From SZAS-79 sp038329645 (GTDB taxonomy: Bacteria > Pseudomonadota > Gammaproteobacteria > Burkholderiales > SG8-39), in the NCBI GenBank assembly GCA_038329645.1, contig JBBQNG010000254.1, forward strand, positions 1 to 6,394: a stretch of 6,394 nucleotides of DNA. Direction: 5' to 3'. Below the pieces are notes generated by a model. It saw only the letters and a program-made list of their open reading frames with translations. It did not search any database and had not been told where the DNA came from. A program made the position numbers and the translations under genes. Below are positions 1 through 5,035 of the stretch, piece after piece (positions within the stretch are counted from its first letter, which is position 1; the number at the start of each line of letters is the position of its first letter).

Positions 1-1
1 C

Positions 2-43
2 GGCTTCCTGCTGATAGGCACCGACAACACCGCGCGCAAGCAG
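2..43 (+). repeat. PAS C-terminal repeat, copy 1
   Basis: These 14 codons (GFLLIGTDNTARKQ) recur at 428-469 as GYLLIGTDNTARKQ: 13 of 14 residues and about 34 of 42 bases are the same. They mark the end of a PAS domain that lies mostly outside the window, and indicate a tandem PAS duplication within the kinase. Confidence 0.8.
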
Positions 44-2440
44 GCCGAAGAGGCGCTGCTGAATGCCGGTGCATTACAGCGGGCGATCTTCAACAGCGCC
101 AACTTCTCAAGCATCGCCACCGACGCCAAGGGCGTGATCCAGATCTTCAACGTCGGCGCCGAGCGCATGCTGGGCTACACGGCTGCCGAAGTGATGAACA
201 AGATCACGCCGGCCGATATTTCCGATCCGCAAGAGGTGATCGCGCGCGCCAAGGCGTTGTCCGTCGAACTGGATACGCCGATCACGCCCGGCTTCGAGGC
301 GCTGGTCTTCAAGGCCTCGCGTGGCATCGAGGACATCTACGAGCTGACCTATATCCGCAAGGACGGCAGCCGCTTTCCCGCGGTGGTGTCGGTGACGGCG
401 CTGCGCGACGCGCAGGACGCGATCATCGGTTACCTCCTGATCGGCACCGACAACACGGCGAGGAAACAGGTCGAGGAAGAGCAGAAGAAGCTCGACCAGC
501 GCCTGCGCGACCAGCAGTTCTATACGCGCTCCCTCATCGAATCGAACATCGACGCGCTGATGACGACCGACCCCTCGGGAATCATCACCGACGTCAACAA
601 GCAGATGGAGGCGCTCACCGGCTGCACGCGCGACGAGCTGATCGGCGCGCCGTTCAAGAGCTACTTCACCGACCCTGAGCGCGCCGAGGCGGCGATCAAG
701 CTGGTGCTGGGCGAGAAGAAGCTCACCAACTACGAGCTCACCGCTCGCACCCGGGACGGCAAGGAAACCGTGGTGTCGTACAACGCCACGACCTTCTACG
801 ACCGGGATCGCAAACTGCAGGGCGTGTTCGCCGCGGCGCGCGACGTCACCGAGAGGAAGCGCCTGGACAACGCGCTGGAGGAAGCCAAGGAAGCCGCCGA
901 AGACTCCAACCGCGCCAAGAGCATTTTTCTCTCCACCATGAGCCACGAGATCCGCACGCCGATGAACGGCGTGCTCGGCATGCTCGAACTGCTCAGCCTG
1001 ACCAAGCTCGACGCCGCGCAGCGCGTCACGCTCGAGGTGGTGCGCGAGTCGGGAACGTCCCTGCAGCGGATCATCGACGACATCCTCGACTATTCGAAGA
1101 TCGAGGCGGGCAAGCTCGAGGTGCGCCCCGAGGCGTCCTCGATCACCTCCGCGCTCGAAGCGGTGCGCGACATCTATTCGGGCAACGCCAGCAGCCGCGG
1201 CGTGCTGCTCAAGTGCAGCATCGACCCGAAGATCAGCGCCGCGTTGATGGTCGACCCGATGCGCCTGCGCCAGATCCTCAATAACCTGATCAGCAATGCG
1301 CTCAAGTTCACTGCCAAGGGCTCCATCGAGCTCAAGGCCGAGCTGGTGGATCGTACCGACGGCGAAGAACGGGTGCGGTTCTCGGTCAAGGACACCGGAG
1401 TCGGCATTTCCCAGGAGGACCAGGCGCGCCTGTTCCAGCCTTTCGTGCAGGCCGCGGGCGAAGCCGCTCAGCGCTTCGGCGGCACGGGCCTGGGGCTCAC
1501 CATCTGCCGGCGCCTGGCGCGGATGATGGGCGGGTCGATCGAGATGCAAAGCGAGCTCGGCGTCGGCACGACGATGATCCTCGAGCTGACGCTGCCGATT
1601 GCCGACCCGCTCGTCCTGGCCAAAGCGAATGCCGGCGAGGCCACCGACGGGCTGGGCACGACGACGCGATTGCGCCGCGCCGCGCCGAATGTGGAAGCGG
1701 CCCGCACGGAGGGCACCCTGGTGCTGCTCGCGGACGACCACCCGACCAACCGGTCGCTGCTGCTGCGCCAGGTGAACATGCTGGGTTACGCGGCTGAGAG
1801 CGCCGAGAACGGCGTGGAAGCGCTCGCCATGTGGAAGTCCGGCCGCTATGGGTTGCTCATTACGGATTGCAACATGCCCGAGATGAACGGATACGACCTC
1901 ACCCGCAGCATCCGCGTGATCGAGGGCGCCGCCGGGGCCGCCCATGGCGGGCCCAAGCGCATCCCCATCGTGGCCTGTACAGCCATCGCGCTGGAAGGCG
2001 AGGCGGAAGCCTGCGCCGCCGCGGGCATGGACGACTACCTCGCCAAGCCGGTCGGCCTCATGGACCTGGCCAAGAAGCTCGACCAATGGCTGCCGATAGC
2101 GCAGGCAGCGGTGCCGGTCGACCGGTCCATGCTCGCCGCGATCTGCGGCGGGGACGCGGCGGCCGAGCGCGAAATCCTCGCTGACTTCCGTCGCGTCAAC
2201 GAGGATGACGCCGCCAGCCTCAGGGCCGCGGTGCGCGGCGGCGACGCCGAGCAGGTCAAGCACGCCTCGCACCGCATCAAGGGCGCCAGCAGCGCGATCG
2301 GGGCGATCGCGCTCGCCGCCGTGTGCGAGCGCCTGGAGCGCGGCGGCCGGGCCGCCGACTGGCAGGCGATCGAGGCCGACATGGGGGCCTTCCACCGCGA
2401 AATGGAGCGCCTGAATGCCTATTGCGAGGCGGCGGCATGA
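2..2440 (+). CDS. Hybrid sensor histidine kinase (PAS-PAS-HisKA-HATPase-REC-HPt), 5' partial
   Basis: This is a tripartite hybrid kinase that autophosphorylates on His and passes phosphate His-Asp-His within one protein, then to separate receivers. The reading frame is open from base 2, so the N-terminus is missing; 812 residues are visible (residue 1 = codon at base 2). Domains: the tail of an upstream PAS (1-14), a PAS (about 24-147), a second PAS (about 176-279) ending in the usual DVTERK, a short helical linker, HisKA with phosphoacceptor His315 in SHEIRTPMNG, HATPase with N box (about 428-432), G1 DTGVGI (464-469) and G2 GGTGLGL (493-499), a REC domain (about 572-697) with Asp622 in TDCNMPEMNG and Lys in AKPV, and an HPt domain (about 707-809) with His757 in HRIKG. 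Every catalytic motif is intact. No membrane segment is seen in this part; the sensor input may lie upstream. The GTG at 134 is not the start, because PAS sequence continues before it. The stop overlaps the next ATG (ATGA), which implies translational coupling. Family assignment is very secure; the signal sensed is unknown. Confidence 0.95.
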   Translation, partial: GFLLIGTDNTARKQAEEALLNAGALQRAIFNSANFSSIATDAKGVIQIFNVGAERMLGYTAAEVMNKITPADISDPQEVIARAKALSVELDTPITPGFEALVFKASRGIEDIYELTYIRKDGSRFPAVVSVTALRDAQDAIIGYLLIGTDNTARKQVEEEQKKLDQRLRDQQFYTRSLIESNIDALMTTDPSGIITDVNKQMEALTGCTRDELIGAPFKSYFTDPERAEAAIKLVLGEKKLTNYELTARTRDGKETVVSYNATTFYDRDRKLQGVFAAARDVTERKRLDNALEEAKEAAEDSNRAKSIFLSTMSHEIRTPMNGVLGMLELLSLTKLDAAQRVTLEVVRESGTSLQRIIDDILDYSKIEAGKLEVRPEASSITSALEAVRDIYSGNASSRGVLLKCSIDPKISAALMVDPMRLRQILNNLISNALKFTAKGSIELKAELVDRTDGEERVRFSVKDTGVGISQEDQARLFQPFVQAAGEAAQRFGGTGLGLTICRRLARMMGGSIEMQSELGVGTTMILELTLPIADPLVLAKANAGEATDGLGTTTRLRRAAPNVEAARTEGTLVLLADDHPTNRSLLLRQVNMLGYAAESAENGVEALAMWKSGRYGLLITDCNMPEMNGYDLTRSIRVIEGAAGAAHGGPKRIPIVACTAIALEGEAEACAAAGMDDYLAKPVGLMDLAKKLDQWLPIAQAAVPVDRSMLAAICGGDAAAEREILADFRRVNEDDAASLRAAVRGGDAEQVKHASHRIKGASSAIGAIALAAVCERLERGGRAADWQAIEADMGAFHREMERLNAYCEAAA
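428..469 (+). repeat. PAS C-terminal repeat, copy 2
   Basis: This second copy of the PAS-terminating segment lies at the end of the first complete PAS domain in the window. The following PAS (from about 527) ends differently (AAARDVTERK), so only the first two PAS units are recent sisters. Confidence 0.8.
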
Positions 2441-2823
2441 GCATCGGGGACTTGAGCTTCCTGGTGGTGGAGGACCACGAGTTCCAGCGCCAGGTGCTGC
2501 TGAGGATCCTGGCCGGACTGGGTGCGGCCAACGTGTCGGTGGCCGCCGACGGGCGTGAGGCGCTGGAGGTCGTCATGGCGCCGGATTCGACCATCGACAT
2601 CATCATCAGCGACCTCGACATGCCTGGCATGGACGGGGCCGAGTTCATGCGCCACCTGGGCGAGGCGCACGTCCCGGTTGCCATCATCCTCGCCAGCGCC
2701 CTCGGGGGCCTCTTGCTCGCGTCGGTCGAGGCAACGACGCGCGACTATGGCGTGAGAATCCTCGGGGTGATCGAAAAGCCCCTCACGCCGGCCAAGCTTG
2801 CGGCATTGATCGATCTGCACGCG
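2078..2823 (+). repeat. Tandem duplication, copy A (kinase HPt + junction + REC of gene 2)
   Basis: This stretch, from the LDQW codons of the kinase through its HPt, the ATGA junction and the REC of gene 2, is repeated downstream with a fixed offset of 839 nt. Anchors sharing that offset are LDQW (2078 and 2917), the HPt His codon and its Asp replacement (2270 and 3109), the two ATG starts (2437 and 3276), the 20-mer CTGGTGGTGGAGGACCACGA (2461 and 3300), and the REC Asp59 codons (2611 and 3450). The ends are approximate. Confidence 0.88.
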
Positions 2824-3294
2824 CCGATTCAGCCGGCCCCCCCGGGGGCCTGGTCGCTGGTCAAATCGGCGCCGGCTGTCGTCGTGAAGGGCCTCGCCCA
2901 CGGCTTGCGCCGGCAGCTCGACCAATGGTCGCGGATAGCGCAACCGGCGGTTTGCGTCGACCGCACGGTGCTGGCCGCGATCTGCGATGGCAATGCCGCA
3001 GCGGAGCGCGAAATCCTGGCCGACTTCCGCCGGGTCAACGACGAGGATGCAGCGGTTTTTAAGCTCGCAGTCACGCAGTGCGACGCGGGGCAGGTCACCA
3101 GTTCGTCGGACCGCATTTCGGGGGCGAGCAAATCCATCGGCGCATTCGCGCTCAGCCGCGCCTGTGAGCGCGTGGAGCGCGCCGGCGCGATCGGCGACTG
3201 GAAGGTCGCCCACGCGAGGATGGGCACGTTCGAGCGCGAGCTCGGTCGCCTGAACAACTATTGCGAGGAAGCGAAATGCACATCTCCGGCTTGA
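2437..3294 (+). CDS. Response regulator: REC domain fused to a degenerate HPt-like domain
   Basis: This is a 285-residue protein. The N-terminal REC (1-129) has the acidic pair Glu12-Asp13, phosphoacceptor Asp59 in SDLDMPGMDG, Ser87 and Lys114 (EKP), so it should accept phosphate. A Pro/Ala-rich linker (130-157) leads to a C-terminal domain (about 160-280) that is plainly homologous to the HPt of the upstream kinase (about 74 of 119 residues identical by hand count, including a 15-residue block AAAEREILADFRRVN). The HPt motif HRIKGAS has become DRISGAS: the His is Asp225 and the Lys is Ser228. It therefore cannot carry phosphate in the normal HPt way. ATG 2437 was chosen because it overlaps the kinase stop as ATGA, has GAGG 7 nt upstream, and matches the starts of the two following REC genes; in-frame starts further upstream lie deep in the kinase gene. 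The C-terminus runs 19 nt into the next gene. The role is inferred: a phosphate sink, a decoy, or a docking partner for the kinase or its receivers. Confidence 0.9.
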   Translation: MSIGDLSFLVVEDHEFQRQVLLRILAGLGAANVSVAADGREALEVVMAPDSTIDIIISDLDMPGMDGAEFMRHLGEAHVPVAIILASALGGLLLASVEATTRDYGVRILGVIEKPLTPAKLAALIDLHAPIQPAPPGAWSLVKSAPAVVVKGLAHGLRRQLDQWSRIAQPAVCVDRTVLAAICDGNAAAEREILADFRRVNDEDAAVFKLAVTQCDAGQVTSSSDRISGASKSIGAFALSRACERVERAGAIGDWKVAHARMGTFERELGRLNNYCEEAKCTSPA

Positions 3295-3662
3295 GGTTCC
3301 TGGTGGTGGAGGACCACGATTTTCAGCGCGGCATCCTGCTCAAGATGCTGGCCGGCCTCGGCGCCACGCGCCTGTACGCGGCCGCCGACGGCAGCGCGGC
3401 TATGAGGATAGTCATGGCGCCGGAGGCACCGGTGGACATCATCATCTGCGATCTCCACATGCCGGGCATGGATGGCATGGAGTTCATGCGGCACCTGGGC
3501 GAATCGGGCAGCGCGGCCTGGGTGATCCTCGCGAGCGCTCTGGAAGGCCCCGTGCTTGCTTCGGTCGAGACGATGGCGAAGGCCTACGGCGTCAGGGTCC
3601 TCGGCGCCATCGCCAAGCCGATCACGCCTCGGATGCTGGATGCTCTGATCGGGCTCCACGCT
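2917..3662 (+). repeat. Tandem duplication, copy B (degenerate HPt of gene 2 + junction + REC of gene 3)
   Basis: This is the second copy of the HPt-junction-REC unit. The HPt half has diverged most around the former His site (3109) and least in the AAAEREILADFRRVN block. The ATGA stop/start of copy A has become ATGC here, so gene 2 reads on to the next TGA at 3292-3294. The divergence (about 62% protein identity in the HPt half) shows that the duplication is old rather than an assembly artefact. Confidence 0.88.
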
Positions 3663-3719
3663 CAGCGGGCGCGCGTGCCTGCCGAGTGCGAGACTGCCGT
3701 GCGCGAGGTGGGGCTATGA
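3276..3719 (+). CDS. Stand-alone single-domain response regulator (REC)
   Basis: This 147-residue protein is almost entirely one CheY-like receiver domain (1-130), followed by a 17-residue tail with no recognisable output domain. Glu12-Asp13, phosphoacceptor Asp59 (CDLHMPGMDG), Ser87 (ILASAL) and Lys114 (AKPITP) are all present, so phosphorylation is expected. It is about 70% identical over 130 residues to the REC of the following EAL gene by hand count, and similar to that of the preceding gene. ATG 3276 is preceded by GAGGAAG four nt upstream, a good ribosome binding site, and aligns with the starts of both sister genes; the in-frame TTG at 3261 was rejected for that reason. It overlaps the previous gene by 19 nt and the next by ATGA. 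As a lone receiver it probably acts through protein contact, as a relay intermediate, or as a competitor for kinase phosphate; which of these cannot be told from sequence. Confidence 0.9.
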   Translation: MHISGLRFLVVEDHDFQRGILLKMLAGLGATRLYAAADGSAAMRIVMAPEAPVDIIICDLHMPGMDGMEFMRHLGESGSAAWVILASALEGPVLASVETMAKAYGVRVLGAIAKPITPRMLDALIGLHAQRARVPAECETAVREVGL

Positions 3720-4102
3720 AAATTTCCGGGTTGAAATTGCTGGTGGTGGAGGACCACGAGTTCCAGCGCGGTCTCCTGCTGAAGAAGCTGGCGGGGCTGG
3801 GCGCGGAAGACGTCCGCGAGGCCGCCGACGGCCGCGCAGCGCTGATGATCGTGCGCTCGCAGGCGCCGTCGGTGGACATCATCATCAGCGACCTCGACAT
3901 GCCCGGCATGGACGGGTTGGAATTCATGCGCCACCTCGGGGAAGCGGGTTTCCCGGTCTCGATCATTCTCGCCAGTGCGCTCGAAAGCCCGCTCCTGGCG
4001 TCGGTCGAAACGATGGCCCGCGGTTACGGCGTCAGGGTGCTCGGCGTAATCCACAAGCCGGTCACGCCCGAAAAGCTTGTGGCGCTGATCGGCCTCCATG
4101 CT
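3716..4102 (+). repeat. Third REC copy (N-terminal half of the EAL gene)
   Basis: The receiver coding region is homologous to those at 2437-2823 and 3276-3662, about 70% identical in protein to each by hand count. The 20-mer CTGGTGGTGGAGGACCACGA recurs exactly at 3740, 440 nt after the copy in gene 3. No HPt-like segment precedes this copy. Confidence 0.88.
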
Positions 4103-4933
4103 CAGGACCCGGGAAGCAAGCCGGCCGTACGCGCGGCCGGTCCGTCGTTCGCGCTCGAGGAAATCTTGGAAGGGCTGAAGAACGACGAGTTCGAGCCGTT
4201 CTTCCAGGCTAAGGTCGACCTGGCCACTGGCCGGGTGGTGGGGGCAGAGGCGCTTGCGCGATGGCGTCATCCGCAGCAGGGCATCATTGCACCGGCGGCA
4301 TTCATCGGCCCGCTGGAGGCCAGCGGCGAGATCGATGCGCTGACCCGCATCGTGGTCAGGCGGGCCGCCGCTTTCTGCCGCCTGTGGCACGCGGGGGGCG
4401 CCCCCGAGGCGACCGTATCGGTCAACCTGTCCGTACAGTCCCTACCCGCAGCGCAGCTTGCGGAGCGCCTGACGGAGCTTGCGCGCGGCGAAGGCCTCGA
4501 TCCCCGGCACATGATCTTCGAGGTGACCGAATCCGCAGCCGGCAGCCAGGCGGGGCTTGCGCTTGAAAACCTCTCCCGGCTGCGCATGAAAGGCTTCGGG
4601 CTGTCGATCGACCACTATGGCACCGGACGATCATCGATGCAGGAGCTCACGCGCGTGGCGTTTTCGGAGCTCAAGATCGACCGGTCTTTCGTTGCCAATG
4701 CGGCAACGCAGCCGGCGGCGCGCGTCGTGCTCGGATCAAGCCTCGAAATGGCGAAGAGCCTGAAGATCACCTCGGTGGGCTCCGGTGTCGAAACGCAGCA
4801 GGACTGGTTCCTGCTGCGCCAGCTCGGCTGCGACCTGGCGCAGGGGTATCACATCGCCAAGCCAATGCCGGCCGCAAGCTTCATGAAGTGGGCCCGCGAG
4901 CATACCAACGCCGGCCTGCAGTCCGAGCCATAA
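3716..4933 (+). CDS. REC-EAL response regulator (RocR-like) with a probably inactive EAL domain
   Basis: This 405-residue protein has a receiver (1-130; Asp59 in SDLDMPGMDG, Ser87, Lys114) followed by an EAL domain (about 144-392). EAL domains normally hydrolyse cyclic di-GMP to pGpG using two metals. The architecture and spacing match RocR of Pseudomonas aeruginosa. Retained residues are EAL Glu178, Asn237 (SVNLS), Glu269 (FEVTES), Asp299, Lys320 (LKIDRSF), Glu359 and Gln376 (AQGY). Two key positions differ: the DD(F/Y)GTG motif reads DHYGTG (second Asp is His300), and the (A)EGVE motif reads GSGVE (the Glu corresponding to RocR E352 is Ser356). Loss of that Glu is reported to abolish or strongly reduce activity in RocR (from memory), so a c-di-GMP sensor or protein-interaction role is more likely than phosphodiesterase activity. 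ATG 3716 overlaps the preceding stop as ATGA and has GAGGTG five nt upstream. It is the last gene of the relay operon. The fold assignment is secure; inactivity is inference. Confidence 0.92.
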   Translation: MKISGLKLLVVEDHEFQRGLLLKKLAGLGAEDVREAADGRAALMIVRSQAPSVDIIISDLDMPGMDGLEFMRHLGEAGFPVSIILASALESPLLASVETMARGYGVRVLGVIHKPVTPEKLVALIGLHAQDPGSKPAVRAAGPSFALEEILEGLKNDEFEPFFQAKVDLATGRVVGAEALARWRHPQQGIIAPAAFIGPLEASGEIDALTRIVVRRAAAFCRLWHAGGAPEATVSVNLSVQSLPAAQLAERLTELARGEGLDPRHMIFEVTESAAGSQAGLALENLSRLRMKGFGLSIDHYGTGRSSMQELTRVAFSELKIDRSFVANAATQPAARVVLGSSLEMAKSLKITSVGSGVETQQDWFLLRQLGCDLAQGYHIAKPMPAASFMKWAREHTNAGLQSEP

Positions 4934-4964
4934 TTAAAAACTTTCATCTTGCGAGATCCGCTCC

Positions 4965-4984
4965 CTGACTGGATTTCCGGTCAG
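4965..4984 (+). terminator. Possible weak intrinsic terminator after the relay operon
   Basis: CTGACTGG and CCGGTCAG form an 8-bp stem with one G-T pair and the four-base loop ATTT, 31 nt after the EAL gene stop. Only three T residues follow (4985-4987), so the U-tract is poor. It may be a weak or assisted terminator, or simply a hairpin. Confidence 0.4.
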
Positions 4985-4988
4985 TTTA

Positions 4989-5006
4989 TGTATCGGTACC
5001 GGTACA
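4989..5006. promoter_or_regulatory. Candidate operator: 18-bp imperfect palindrome
   Basis: TGTATCGGTACCGGTACA matches its own reverse complement at 16 of 18 positions and also contains CGGTAC twice in direct repeat (4994-5005). It lies about 30 nt before the oxidoreductase start and covers the place where a -35 element would fall for the -10 hexamer at 5021. It is a plausible dimeric regulator site; the regulator is unknown. Confidence 0.4.
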
Positions 5007-5020
5007 TCTCCGGGTTGGGC

Positions 5021-5026
5021 TAGAAT
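5021..5026 (+). promoter_or_regulatory. Candidate -10 element of the oxidoreductase promoter
   Basis: TAGAAT matches the sigma-70 -10 consensus TATAAT at five of six bases and ends nine nt before the ATG at 5036. No good -35 hexamer lies 16-18 nt upstream; the palindrome at 4989-5006 occupies that place. If used, transcription would begin at or just before the start codon. Confidence 0.35.
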
Positions 5027-5035
5027 CTCTCCTCC

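Noticed and set aside
134..136. GTG as the start of the kinase gene
   Set aside because: The frame is open to base 2, and codons 2-133 encode the end of one PAS and the beginning of the next, so the true start is outside the window.
107..2395. A 762-codon open frame on the minus strand opposite the kinase gene
   Set aside because: It is the mirror of a high-GC coding frame. Its translation is a low-complexity mix rich in His, Arg, Gly and Ala with no domain, while the + strand shows complete kinase motifs.
2323..2436. An earlier start for gene 2 in the same frame
   Set aside because: It would overlap the kinase HPt by over 100 nt and add an Arg/Gly-rich tail absent from the two sister REC genes. 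The ATG at 2437 aligns with both.
2078..4102. Repeats as an assembly error or a mobile element
   Set aside because: Copies differ at about 30-40% of residues and all frames are open, which an assembly error would not give. There are no transposase genes or terminal inverted repeats.
2419..4390. Minus-strand open frames (2419-3213, 3258-3659, 3662-4390) that resemble one another
   Set aside because: Their similarity comes from the repeated REC genes on the other strand (shared strings such as VLHHQ and HARHVE), not from real antisense genes.
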